A stretch of DNA of 50,209 nt from Desmonostoc geniculatum HA4340-LM1 (GTDB lineage Bacteria; Cyanobacteriota; Cyanobacteriia; Cyanobacteriales; Nostocaceae). The translations under genes and the position numbers were made by a program. Numbering within the stretch: the stretch's first letter is position 1; each line of letters opens with the position of its first letter. The notes under the pieces were generated by a model. That model was not told the DNA's origin, made no database searches, and saw nothing but the letters and a program-made list of their open reading frames with translations. Below, piece after piece: positions 42,010-50,209 of this stretch. Location: positions 1 to 50,209 of the forward strand of contig JAHHHB010000046.1 in assembly GCA_019359545.1 (NCBI GenBank), given 5' to 3'.

Positions 42010-42615
42010 AGAAGAATTCACAAGTCAGAATTCAGGAGTCAGAATGAAGACGCGACGCTCGTTGCGCTAAAGCGTCTCCCCTTGGGAGAAGACTCGGCGG
42101 GAGCTAACTATCAGTGGGCGATTCAGACCCACCACTGAATTGTTGCACCACTAAACATACAGATTTAGTGGGGGTCTTAAACCCTTGGATTCGTCCACTC
42201 TTTCGTTCAAACTTCATTCTGAATTCTGGCTCCTGACTCCTGAATTCTGTTTTGATAAGTTTATTTAAGTAAAATTACATACACATCTGCGACAAAATGC
42301 AGTATAAAGTAGCAGGGATAAAAAAGTCATATCATGTCCTGTTGAAAACTTACAGCAGATTTTAAATTGCTGAAGTACACAACTTCACTCTCAAAGCCAA
42401 GTGTAAAGGTCGTTTTACTTCTGAATTCTAACTCCTGAATTCTGAATTCTGTTCTATTGTTTAAACTGACGCCCTAATGCACAAAGATTTGAATCATAAG
42501 TGATTAGCCGGACGTGATACCAGAAGCAGAAATAGAAATTTTTGACAAAAAGAAAAGTATTTTTGCTGACTATCAATTTCCTTTGCCCAACCTTAGCGAA
42601 ACATAGTCGGAGATC
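42010..42615. repeat. gene-free region with inverted AGAATTC blocks
   Basis: TCAGAATTCAGGAGTCAGAAT (42026-42046; first part TCAGAATTCAGGAGTC) and its inverse GACTCCTGAATTCTG (42235-42249) bracket about 220 bp. Two copies of the GGACATGATATG-like motif lie at 42328 and 42508, and another AGAATTC tract at 42420-42450. No gene. Confidence 0.6.
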
Positions 42616-43068
42616 GTGGAACCTATGCAACATATAGTAAAGCAAAGTTTTATACTTTCAGTCACAACTGCGATCGCATTATTATTTGTAAGTTGTGGAG
42701 AAAGTAAAGTTGCCCAATGTAACAAAATTATCAAGGTTGCCAATCAGGCATCTGCTCTAGGTCAGGAATTCGGTAAAAATCCCAATCCGGCAAAAGGTTC
42801 TAAAGCTTTAACTGAACTTGCTGGCAAGATAGACCCACTTGCCCAAGAAATGAAAGCACTAGAAATTAAAGATGAAAAACTCCAGGGTTTTCAAGGACGC
42901 TTCCTCACACTTTATCAGGACATTACTAAGGAATTGAAGAATGCAGCAACAGCTATAGATAAAAAGAATCTGCCAGCGGCAAAAACCTCTTTGGCATCTC
43001 TGCAAAAAAGTGGTCAAGAAGAAAGTTCAATAGTCAAGGAAATTAATACTTACTGCTCTGGTAAGTAA
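42616..43068 (+). CDS. small helical putative lipoprotein
   Basis: A 150-residue protein. The N-terminal signal (HIVKQSFILSVTTAIALLFVSCGES) has a possible lipobox ending in VSC. The mature part is helical with two Cys (QCNKI and NTYCSGK) and Lys/Leu-rich heptads (ELKNAATAIDKKNLPAAKTSL). I do not recognise a named family; it resembles small cyanobacterial hypothetical lipoproteins. The second Met (9 nt later) is an equal start. It stands alone between repeat regions. Confidence 0.7.
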   Translation: MEPMQHIVKQSFILSVTTAIALLFVSCGESKVAQCNKIIKVANQASALGQEFGKNPNPAKGSKALTELAGKIDPLAQEMKALEIKDEKLQGFQGRFLTLYQDITKELKNAATAIDKKNLPAAKTSLASLQKSGQEESSIVKEINTYCSGK

Positions 43069-43562
43069 ACAATTCTGCTTTTGACCGAAACGCTAATACC
43101 AATTCAATTAATAATTGCGACACATCCTTGAGTGAAGACGCGATTCATCGCGTCTCTACAAATGATCGATTTGTCGCATTCTTTTTTCAAATTGCTATAG
43201 GACTTATGCAATAACTCTCTAAAACTCTTATTTCTCGGTGTCTTCTGCATCTTCTGCGGGAAGCTGCTTCGCGTCTACGATTTTCCGTTACCCATGCGTA
43301 ATACCATTTCTGTTTGAAGATGCGCCTTATAAGACTGATGCAAAACTACACATTGTAGCGGCAATTCATGAATTGCCGCTACGCGAATAGAGCGCAGCCT
43401 CATATAGAATTGGTATAAGTCCTATGACATGAAAAGCAGCTTTTGTCCCTTTTTTGGAAGGGAAGGTTCTGTCTAATTCATCTACAGTTATGATTCTTTA
43501 CAGTGCGTTAGTTTAAGACCTAAGCTGGATTTATCCAGAGGATTTACGCAGGCGATTGCCCG
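43069..43562. repeat. gene-free region with palindromic repeats
   Basis: It holds a GTAGAGACGC-family palindrome (43135-43159), a MITE-like stretch starting ATAGGACTTATGCAATAA (43197) and ending near 43300, and a perfect 28-bp palindrome with arms GTAGCGGCAATTCA / TGAATTGCCGCTAC (43355-43382). No gene. Confidence 0.7.
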
Positions 43563-45338
43563 ATGTCTATTCCCCAAATTAGTGAGTTTACTATCCGCCG
43601 TCATGCCAACGCCAAATCTTTCCAGCGGGGCGAGGCATACTATGAAGCTGGTGCTGTTAATGCCATCACCCAACGTGGCGGTGTGCTTCAGGCAGATGTT
43701 GTGGGCACTGAACCCACACCTTATCACGTCAGCTTGAATTTCGATAGCAGTGGATTGACTTCTGTTAACTGCACCTGTGCCTACAACTTTGATGGGTGGT
43801 GCAAACATATTGTGGCAACGATGCTGGTGTGTGCGCGTCACTCAGAACATATTGAGCAGCGTCCTACCCTGGAAGAATTACTCGATCGCCTGGATCATAT
43901 CCAAACTCAAAGGCTAGTGCAAGATTTGGTAGCAGAATACCCACCACTGATTGAGGCGATTGACCGTCGTGTTAGCTGGATGATTGCTCCTATTGCCCAA
44001 GAAAAAATTATAAAATCTTTGCGGCGCAGTACTATCGATCCGGCTCCCTTTCGCCGGCAAGTGCGGCAGATTCTCCGAGAAGCTGTGCGGTATTTTGAGG
44101 AGGGTTACGAAGAAGACCCAATTGTTGAAGAATTGCTAAGTGTAGTGGAAACTGCTCTAGATTTTAGCGAACGGGGAGAGGGTGAAAATGCGATCGCTAT
44201 TTTAGAGGCAATTACCTCTACCTGCGTGGAAAATTGGGACGATGTTGCAGAATACGGTGCTGACAATGATGAAATTGTCCAAGAATTAAATCAGGCTTGG
44301 TGTGAAGCAATTCTCGGCACCGAACTCAACCCAGAGGAAAAAGTTGATATTCAAATCAATTTGGAAGCATGGCAAGATGAGTGGAACGCTGATTTTACCA
44401 TGATTATGGAGGTTTTACGCCAAGGCTGGGATTATCCACCCCTGGTGCAAGTTCTCCAAGGTGATATCACCGAAAGAGGAGCTTGGGAAGAAGATGTGCC
44501 AGACTATGCAGATGATTTGGCACTGATTCGTCTGAAAATTCTCGAGCGTGAGGAACGTTACCAAGAATACTTGTATTTGGCCGAGGCAGAAGGGCAAACT
44601 GAGCAATATCTGACCATGCTGGGGCGTTTAGGCAGGGTGGAAGAAGCAATTGATGCTGCTCAAACCCAGATGAACTCCAAGGAAGAAGCTTTTGCCTTAG
44701 CGAAAACACTCAATGAACAGGGAGCATTACAGCAAGCACTAGATATCGCCCAGAGTGGATTAAATTTACCAGGTAATTGTCAGTACGAGTTGGGAATTTG
44801 GACAAGTGATTTAGCTGTTGCATTGGGTAATGGTGAAGCTGCTTTATTAGCAATCAAAGCAGCTTTCCAAGTCAAGCCGTCGTTTTTTGACTACCAAAAA
44901 ATGCAAGAATTAGCTGGCGAAAACTGGGAAAGTGTCAAAACAGATTTGCTCAGAATCATCCGTAGTTATGGTAGTTGGGGGACAGAAGCAGCCAAAGTAG
45001 AGATTTTATTGCACGAGGGGCTAATTGATGATGCAATTGCGATCGTTAGTGAACTTAGTTCTTATTATTCTGAATTAATTCACCGAGTCATGGATGCTGC
45101 TATGCCTCATAATCCTCATTGGGTAATTACCAATGCCTGTAGCCGCGCTGAAAAAATTGTGGATGCAGGTAAAGCAGAATACTACTACCACGCCGTAGAA
45201 TGGCTAAAACAAGCACGCACTGCCTACTTGGAATCTGGAAGAACTGCTGACTGGTTAAGTTATCGAGAAAGTTTGATGCAAAACCACGGTCGTAAGCGTA
45301 AATTGATGGCAATGTTTAAGCAAAAGGGTATGGACTGA
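43563..45338 (+). CDS. SWIM zinc-finger protein
   Basis: A 591-residue protein. The SWIM motif CxCx(n)CxH is visible near residues 67-80 (NCTCAYNFDGWCKH). The remainder is alpha-helical, acidic and repeat-like (EAIDAAQTQMNSKEEAFALA, QQALDIAQSGLNLPG), resembling TPR-like arrays. SWIM domains bind DNA or proteins and occur with SNF2-type helicases; no helicase gene is adjacent. The role is unknown; a helper in DNA or protein interaction is likely. Confidence 0.85.
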   Translation: MSIPQISEFTIRRHANAKSFQRGEAYYEAGAVNAITQRGGVLQADVVGTEPTPYHVSLNFDSSGLTSVNCTCAYNFDGWCKHIVATMLVCARHSEHIEQRPTLEELLDRLDHIQTQRLVQDLVAEYPPLIEAIDRRVSWMIAPIAQEKIIKSLRRSTIDPAPFRRQVRQILREAVRYFEEGYEEDPIVEELLSVVETALDFSERGEGENAIAILEAITSTCVENWDDVAEYGADNDEIVQELNQAWCEAILGTELNPEEKVDIQINLEAWQDEWNADFTMIMEVLRQGWDYPPLVQVLQGDITERGAWEEDVPDYADDLALIRLKILEREERYQEYLYLAEAEGQTEQYLTMLGRLGRVEEAIDAAQTQMNSKEEAFALAKTLNEQGALQQALDIAQSGLNLPGNCQYELGIWTSDLAVALGNGEAALLAIKAAFQVKPSFFDYQKMQELAGENWESVKTDLLRIIRSYGSWGTEAAKVEILLHEGLIDDAIAIVSELSSYYSELIHRVMDAAMPHNPHWVITNACSRAEKIVDAGKAEYYYHAVEWLKQARTAYLESGRTADWLSYRESLMQNHGRKRKLMAMFKQKGMD

Positions 45339-45403
45339 GAACTATTATTTACAAGAAGGGAATAGGGAATAGGGAATAGGCAAGAAGTATGAATAAAAAC
45401 TTG

Positions 45404-45495
45404 AGGACTTACGCAAGACGCGATCGAAAACCTTATTCAAGCGTTGCGGTAATTCATGAATTACCGCTACTTTCGTTATCTTTTGCGTAAGTCCT
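45404..45495. repeat. 92-bp MITE-like element
   Basis: Terminal inverted repeats AGGACTTACGCAA (45404-45416) and TTGCGTAAGTCCT (45483-45495). The interior contains the palindrome GCGGTAATTCATGAATTACCGC. The ends share AGGACTTACGCA with the IS701-type element at 29145, so that kind of transposase might move it in trans. Confidence 0.7.
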
Positions 45496-45608
45496 GAACT
45501 TTAGTTGTGGGTCTAGAGCCGCACTTAAAAAAAAAAGATGTTTTAAGGGGACGCAAGGCGCGTTCGCCCTTGGCGTCTCGTAGAGAGAAAAACAGCGTCC
45601 AAGATCAA

Positions 45609-45690
45609 TCCCACGTTTTAAAACGTGGGTCGTTCCTATTGCAAGAGTGCCTATTCCCTATTCCCTATTCCCTATTCCCTATTCCCTATT
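45609..45690. repeat. 20-bp palindrome plus CCCTATT tandem array
   Basis: CCCACGTTTTAAAACGTGGG is a perfect palindrome (about 45611-45630). It is followed by five or more CCCTATT units (45653-45690). They lie between the convergent SWIM and SelO genes; 45339-45721 has no gene. Confidence 0.7.
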
Positions 45691-45721
45691 TGAACTGAAA
45701 TACGCTGTAACTGTGATTTGA

Positions 45722-47188
45722 CTATTGTCGAGATTGAATTTGCTGTACTAAATCATAAAAAGGTTGCCAATTATCTTCTTGAACAATTGGTTCCCAAATA
45801 GATTCAATCACAGGTCTTAATAATGCCGTTTTGGGATTATGAAAAGCGAGAGTTTGGGCGATTGTGTCTAGGCGATCGCCAGCTAAATCATTCAAGATTT
45901 TATGGTATAGTATACACCAATCATCAAAAATTCCTGATGCTCCCGGTACTGGTACAATATCTGAAGTATTCATCACGAAACCTGGTTCATCTCGCCATTT
46001 AAATGAAAAGGTGCGAGCCATCTCATAAAAAAATTCGTGATAACCAACTTTGCTATTGGTCAAAAATTCAATTGTTAAATTCAAGAGTTCTTTTGCCTGT
46101 GGATTTGCTAACTTTACAAAACCCAACTTTTTCAACATCAAAGAACTGTATTCCGCTTGATAATATTCATCAAACTTTGCTAATCCAGACTTCAAATCGT
46201 CTTTATCAATAATCGCCTTTAAAGGTTCCTGAAGCATTTCTAGATTCAACTGGCAAACGCTTGATTGATGAATGTAACAATAGCGTCCATAATAGTCGAA
46301 GTATGCAGCTATAAAGTATGGATTATAGTTCGGAATAAACGCATAAGGTCCATAATCAAAACTCTCTCCCGTAATCGACATATTGTCAGTATTGAGAACT
46401 GCATGACAAAAACCAGCAGCCATCCACTGGGCTGCTAATTCTGCAACTCTTTTAACTAATTCGGCGTAAAACAAGGCATATTTATCTTCTTGGTCATCCA
46501 AATCTTGGTAATATTCCTTAATTACATGGTCTAACAGCTTCTGAGTTAAATCTGGACGCTGTAAATAGTGCAGACGCTCAAAAGTCCCAAAGCGAATATG
46601 AGAATTGCTCATCCTGACCATTACAGATGAACGAGTAGGTGAAGGTTCATCCCCCCGCCACAGCGATAAGCCTGTTTCAATCATGCTGAGACAGCGCGAG
46701 GTACGTACACCCAGGTGGTGCAGTGCTTCCGCAGCCAGAACTTCCCGCACTCCACCTTTAAGCGTCAGCAAACCATCGCCACCACGGGAGTAAGGTGTTC
46801 TCCCAGAACCTTTAGTGCCAAAATCGTATAATTGGCCATCAGTACCGCGTACTTGCCCATAAAGAAAGCCTCTGCCATCACCCAAGAGTGGGTTATATTC
46901 ACCAAATTGATAGCCGTGGTAACGCATTGCCAAAAGTGGTTTGCGCCCCTCAAATTTGCCAAAAGCTGTGATGAAATCTTCATCTTTAACTACTTGGGGG
47001 TCAAGACCTAAGCGCGGTAACAGTGCATCGTGACGCCAACGCAAGATGTGTTGGGGAAATTCTTCTGCCGCAACCTCGTCGTAGTAGTCATCGCCTAGAG
47101 ATTCCAAGGCGCTTTCGTAGTTCAGCGAGAGAAAAGGATTGCTAGAATTCTTGTAGTTTGGAGTTTGGGCCAGAGTCATTACGAGCAA
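45722..47188 (-). CDS. selO: SelO-family protein adenylyltransferase (YdiU)
   Basis: A 488-residue pseudokinase-fold AMPylator. SelO transfers AMP from ATP to Ser/Thr/Tyr of proteins in redox response. Visible: [33 protein letters not shown] (nucleotide-binding region, residues about 123-155) and [23 protein letters not shown] (about 264-286), which carries the Asp and Asn that bind metal. The C-terminal Cys/Sec seen in some SelO proteins is not present. The length is typical. An in-frame Met 9 nt in is an alternative start. Confidence 0.92.
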   Translation of the reverse strand: MLVMTLAQTPNYKNSSNPFLSLNYESALESLGDDYYDEVAAEEFPQHILRWRHDALLPRLGLDPQVVKDEDFITAFGKFEGRKPLLAMRYHGYQFGEYNPLLGDGRGFLYGQVRGTDGQLYDFGTKGSGRTPYSRGGDGLLTLKGGVREVLAAEALHHLGVRTSRCLSMIETGLSLWRGDEPSPTRSSVMVRMSNSHIRFGTFERLHYLQRPDLTQKLLDHVIKEYYQDLDDQEDKYALFYAELVKRVAELAAQWMAAGFCHAVLNTDNMSITGESFDYGPYAFIPNYNPYFIAAYFDYYGRYCYIHQSSVCQLNLEMLQEPLKAIIDKDDLKSGLAKFDEYYQAEYSSLMLKKLGFVKLANPQAKELLNLTIEFLTNSKVGYHEFFYEMARTFSFKWRDEPGFVMNTSDIVPVPGASGIFDDWCILYHKILNDLAGDRLDTIAQTLAFHNPKTALLRPVIESIWEPIVQEDNWQPFYDLVQQIQSRQ

Positions 47189-47265
47189 AACTTAATTCAT
47201 TCTTTCCCTTAATACTACCTCTGGCTTCCGCATCAGCATCGACATATTCTCAATTACGAATTATT

Positions 47266-47841
47266 TTAAGATTTAGGTGCTTGCCAATTAGGATTGGTCA
47301 GACTTGTCAAAATATGATCTTCCCATTGTCCATTAATTAATAAATAGTCTCTAGCATATCCTTCAATGACAAAACCGAGTCTTTTGAGGACATTGCCACT
47401 GCGCCGATTGTGAGGCATGTAATTAGCCATGACGCGGTGAAAATTTAACTCTTGAAAGAGATATTGAATTGCTACTTTTAGCCCTTCTGTCATATATCCT
47501 TTGCCTTGCTTTGTTTGGGCAAGGCTATATCCCACATAGCAAAAATGAGCAGCACCTCGAACAAAATTACTAAAATTGATAGTTCCAATAATTACAGTTG
47601 GATTTTTTTTAGTAAAAATAAATAGCTTTAAGGACTGGCCATTGATAAATTCCAGAAAATTGTTCTCTATTTGATACTGCCAATATTCTTGAGTAAAAAA
47701 ACCATCAGCCCAAAGAGGGTAGAATGGGGTAAGATAGGTTTTGTTATCATCGAAGTATTTAATAATTTGAGGTATGTCCTCTTGAATCGCCGATCGCAAC
47801 AACAGGCGATCGCTTCTAATTAACGGCAGTTCTAATTTCAT
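47266..47841 (-). CDS. GNAT-family N-acetyltransferase (RimJ/RimL-like)
   Basis: A 191-residue acetyltransferase that uses acetyl-CoA. It starts LELPLIRSDRLLLRSAIQED, a typical RimJ/RimL N-terminus; the acetyl-CoA-binding region is QTKQGKGYMTEGLKVAIQYL, followed by LNFHRVMANYMPHNRRSGNVLKRLGFVIEG. The substrate is probably a protein N-terminus or a small amine, but cannot be told. It reads in the same direction as selO with 77 bp between. Confidence 0.9.
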   Translation of the reverse strand: MKLELPLIRSDRLLLRSAIQEDIPQIIKYFDDNKTYLTPFYPLWADGFFTQEYWQYQIENNFLEFINGQSLKLFIFTKKNPTVIIGTINFSNFVRGAAHFCYVGYSLAQTKQGKGYMTEGLKVAIQYLFQELNFHRVMANYMPHNRRSGNVLKRLGFVIEGYARDYLLINGQWEDHILTSLTNPNWQAPKS

Positions 47842-48186
47842 ACACTACTCATTAGTCATTAGTCATTAGTCATTAGTCATTAGTCATTTGTCATTGGGCA
47901 TTGGGCATTAATTATTCTTTCTCCCCCTGCCCCCCTACTTCCCCTGCCCCCCCTGCTCCCTCATCTCCCCACCTCCCCACTCCCCCTCACAAAATAGACT
48001 GAGTATTTTTGCTCTGAATCTGCCATTCAACCAAAATATTGGTAAGCTGATGTCTAAATATCTAGGCGCGAGGATTGAGAGCTAATGGGTGATTAAGAAC
48101 TTCAATAAAATCCCTTTGCCCAAACGCTGTACCGCAGGAAATTCAATCAAAACACAGCCTTGATAACCTAGTCTACAAGAAGGATA
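47842..48186. repeat. heptamer repeat tract upstream of bioB
   Basis: TTAGTCA units (47851-47890), a TTGGGCA unit, then CT-rich CCCCCTGCCC-type units (47925-47985). The last 180 bp before bioB are free of repeats and should hold the bioB promoter; I see no BirA-like operator palindrome. Confidence 0.65.
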
Positions 48187-49197
48187 GTGACGGTGGGAAT
48201 ACGCTACGATTGGCAGGAATTAGAGATTCGGGCGATATATAACACGCCTTTGCTAGAGCTTATTTATCAAGCCGCTAGCGTGCATCGCCAATATCATGAC
48301 CCAACAAAAATCCAAGTTTGTAAGCTCATATCTATTAAAACCGGAGGTTGTCCAGAAGATTGTAGCTACTGTGCCCAATCTTCGCGCTATAAAACAGAGG
48401 TAAAGGCGCAAGCACTCCTGGAAAAGGAAACGGTAGTTAACATTGCTCAAAAAGCTAAAGAAACTGGTGTTAGCCGCATCTGTATGGGTGCTGCTTGGCG
48501 CGAAGTGCGGGACAACTCACAATTTGAGGAAGTCCTGGAAATGGTCAAGGATGTGACGGCAATGGGCTTGGAAGTATGCTGCACTCTGGGAATGTTGACA
48601 CCAAATCAAGCCAAGCGATTGGAAGATGCGGGACTTTACGCTTATAACCATAACTTGGATACTTCCCAAGAATATTACAGCACAATTATTACCACAAGGA
48701 CATATGGCGATCGCCTGAACACAATTGAAAATGTTCGTCAGACAAATGTTACTGTATGTTCCGGCGGTATTCTTGGCTTGGGCGAAACTGCCGATGACCG
48801 CATTGGCATGTTGCAAACTCTAGCAAACTTGCATCCCCACCCAGAGTCCGTACCAATTAATATTCTCTCCCAAGTACCAGGCACACCCTTAGAAAATCAG
48901 CCTGATGTCCCCATTTGGGATGTTGTGCGAATGATTGCCACAGCCAGAATTTTAATGCCAGGTTCCGATGTACGTCTCAGTGCTGGCAGGGCTAGACTTT
49001 CTCAAGTTGAACAAGCTTTTTGCTTTATGGCAGGAGCCAATTCTATCTTTTCTAGCGACGACAACAAAATGTTGACGGTGACAACTCCCTGTCCAGATTA
49101 TGATAGCGATCGCGCAATGCTGAATTTACTCGGTTTAGAAATGCGTCCACCTTCCCAAAGACAGGAAAAATTAACAAGCCCTGCTGTGGTGGGATAA
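48187..49197 (+). CDS. bioB: biotin synthase
   Basis: A 336-residue radical SAM enzyme that inserts sulfur into dethiobiotin, the last step of biotin synthesis. The radical-SAM cluster motif CPEDCSYC is near residues 55-62. Further family blocks are [22 protein letters not shown] and [10 protein letters not shown] (the Arg ligand of the [2Fe-2S] cluster lies in this last block). The start is GTG; AAGAAGG lies 3 nt before the GTG at 48187 but 9 nt before the GTG at 48193, so the latter may be the real start. Other bio genes are not in the window. Confidence 0.95.
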   Translation: MTVGIRYDWQELEIRAIYNTPLLELIYQAASVHRQYHDPTKIQVCKLISIKTGGCPEDCSYCAQSSRYKTEVKAQALLEKETVVNIAQKAKETGVSRICMGAAWREVRDNSQFEEVLEMVKDVTAMGLEVCCTLGMLTPNQAKRLEDAGLYAYNHNLDTSQEYYSTIITTRTYGDRLNTIENVRQTNVTVCSGGILGLGETADDRIGMLQTLANLHPHPESVPINILSQVPGTPLENQPDVPIWDVVRMIATARILMPGSDVRLSAGRARLSQVEQAFCFMAGANSIFSSDDNKMLTVTTPCPDYDSDRAMLNLLGLEMRPPSQRQEKLTSPAVVG

Positions 49198-49234
49198 GTA
49201 CTCACAGCATTTTCCAGGTAAATAAATTACATTT

Positions 49235-49262
49235 GTAGGGGCACAACATGTTGTGCCCCTAC
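49235..49262. terminator. 28-bp palindrome between bioB and petL
   Basis: Perfect 14-bp arms GTAGGGGCACAACA / TGTTGTGCCCCTAC, between the convergent bioB and petL genes. It could end both transcripts; no T tract follows. Same family as the palindromes at 35675 and 43355. Confidence 0.55.
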
Positions 49263-49310
49263 AATTATCTGTACCTCACTAAGGTGCAATTTGCTGTAAT
49301 TTGGTCTTGA

Positions 49311-49406
49311 TTAAATTATCTTGGCAGTGCGTAGACCAAAAAACAGACCAAGAGCTAGACCAAAGAATAAACCCAAGAACCCGATGTAAGACACGATTGC
49401 AAACAT
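49311..49406 (-). CDS. petL: cytochrome b6f complex subunit PetL
   Basis: A 31-residue single-helix membrane protein, [20 protein letters not shown] followed by [11 protein letters not shown]. Its length, its Gly-rich helix and the GLRxAKI end match cyanobacterial PetL, a small peripheral subunit that stabilises the cytochrome b6f complex in thylakoids. GGAG lies 8 nt before the ATG. It is short enough to be missed by usual gene calling. Confidence 0.92.
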   Translation of the reverse strand: MFAIVSYIGFLGLFFGLALGLFFGLRTAKII

Positions 49407-49518
49407 TTATTTTTCTCCACAATACTTCCTAAATCTATTGAATCATTAGATGTTGGATATTGGGTATTGGGTATGGGGCATTGGGTTGGCTAAAAATGCC
49501 TCACTAGGTTGATGTTGC

Positions 49519-50070
49519 TTACTCCACAATCTGAGTACACCCATTAGCATCAGGAGGCGCTGTTTGTGTTGAGGCAGTTGTAAGTAGCAGTGAGTTAGGT
49601 GCTTGGCCTAAGCCATTACCTGTAGCAATTACATCAAAAATGACTCCGGCCGGGACTTGTTGATTCGCAACTTCTACTGTGATTGGTGGGTTGAAGGCAT
49701 TATTGATTAATGGGTCAAATTGGTCAGGTAGAACTGGATTGAATTTATATGTACCAGCCGTAAGTTCTGGGTAAGGAATAGCAGTTTTGGGTGTCAGGTC
49801 TGTGATGCGAGTTTCATCCACATTTGGGCTAGAGGATTTGCTAATACGGAAATCTATAACAGCGCTAGTTTCCGAAAAGCGATACCAACGTCCTTTAAAT
49901 TTACCTGGATTAGGCTGTGTTAAATCCTCTGGAATCACAAAGGGTGATTGATTAAATAATGGTTGACCTGAGGGACCTTGTAGTGTTCCTGTTATCGCTA
50001 CTGTATAAGCACTATTAGGCGCTCCTGTAAAGGTTCTTTGAGCAATTGTACTGTAAGTACCAGATTGCAC
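49519..50070 (-). CDS. hypothetical protein, probably 5'-truncated by an IS
   Basis: A 183-residue frame that begins at GTG. It has beta-rich, Pro/Thr-rich sequence (e.g. YTVAITGTLQGPSGQPLF, TAGTYKFNPVLPD) and a Cys close to the end (NGCTQIVE), suggesting an exported protein, but no signal peptide is present at this start. The frame stays open 105 nt or more upstream without an ATG, into sequence that precedes an IS630-type transposase on the other strand. The most likely reading is the C-terminal part of a larger exported protein broken by that insertion. I do not recognise the family. Confidence 0.55.
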   Translation of the reverse strand: MQSGTYSTIAQRTFTGAPNSAYTVAITGTLQGPSGQPLFNQSPFVIPEDLTQPNPGKFKGRWYRFSETSAVIDFRISKSSSPNVDETRITDLTPKTAIPYPELTAGTYKFNPVLPDQFDPLINNAFNPPITVEVANQQVPAGVIFDVIATGNGLGQAPNSLLLTTASTQTAPPDANGCTQIVE

Positions 50071-50142
50071 AAAAAGTACCTGAATAAGTAGGTAGACATG
50101 AAAAATTATAAGATAAGAATAGAATAGAAGAGATGACTGAAA

Positions 50143-50209
50143 ATGCCAGCAGCACTACGAATAAAACTGACTATAGAAGAAGACAAAACGTTGCAGGAAT
50201 TAAGCTTGG
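50143..50209 (+). CDS. IS630-type transposase, 5' part (runs off the window)
   Basis: The first 22 codons, MPAALRIKLTIEEDKTLQEL then SL, match the start of cyanobacterial IS630-family transposases, which begin with a helix-turn-helix region. The rest lies outside the window, so intactness is unknown. Left-end sequence of the element should lie within 50075-50140, next to the truncated minus-strand gene. Confidence 0.65.
   Translation, partial: MPAALRIKLTIEEDKTLQELSL

Noticed and set aside
43488..43841. 117-residue minus-strand frame antisense to the SWIM gene
   Set aside because: It is a shadow of the zinc-finger gene's coding frame with no independent support.
45653..45690. CCCTATT array as a possible CRISPR
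   Set aside because: The units are 7 bp and in direct contact with no spacers; it is a simple tandem repeat.

Overview
The window looks like a chromosomal segment of a filamentous, probably heterocyst-forming cyanobacterium (Nostoc/Fremyella-like). The evidence is phycocyanin, phycoerythrobilin and phycoerythrin-linker genes, a petL gene, many GCGATCGC (HIP1) octamers, heptanucleotide tandem repeats of the TCATTAG, CCCTATT and TTGGGCA types, and many small palindromic repeats and insertion sequences. I see no tRNA, rRNA or CRISPR.

Layout. 1-7.2 kb holds metabolic genes: an aldehyde dehydrogenase next to a ThDP enzyme (matching the cyanobacterial succinate-semialdehyde dehydrogenase / 2-oxoglutarate decarboxylase pair), a di-iron ferritin-like protein, isoprenyl transferase, and an oxygenase fused to a peroxiredoxin-like domain that lacks its cysteine. 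7.2-16.5 kb is a minus-strand pigment island: cpcB-cpcA-two rod linkers-cpcD-cpcE-cpcF, then pebA-pebB and a CpcS/CpeS-type lyase. 16.5-19.8 kb has a full IS607-type element and a metal-resistance set (MerC, CmtR-like repressor, metallothionein). 20-23.4 kb has a pentapeptide-repeat protein, an NblB-like HEAT protein and a divergent orphan phycobiliprotein. 24.2-28.8 kb is a one-strand cluster: Ser/Thr kinase, tiny membrane protein, COP23-family protein and two trypsin-like proteases. Three of these five share a cysteine-flanked CxPIL-x-PGxxC tail that I do not recognise; it is my main candidate for an undescribed system. 28.8-30.3 kb is a nest of mobile elements. 30.7-35.6 kb is a phycoerythrin accessory operon (cpeC-cpeD-cpeS-cpeT-cpeR) followed by an extra linker with a coiled-coil tail. 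35.7-50.2 kb is mixed: an EF-hand membrane protein, a class A beta-lactamase-like protein, TrmJ, a scrambled pseudogene patch, a SWIM protein, SelO, a GNAT enzyme, biotin synthase, PetL, and a gene apparently cut by an IS630-type transposon at the edge.

How it fits together. The pigment genes cover making phycoerythrobilin (PebA, PebB), attaching bilins (CpcE/F, two CpcS/CpeS-type proteins, CpeT), building rods (six linkers counting CpcD) and activating phycoerythrin genes (CpeR). The phycoerythrin subunits (cpeBA) are not here and must lie elsewhere if the strain makes phycoerythrin. All calls rest on reading the sequence and on recalled family features; no database search was run.
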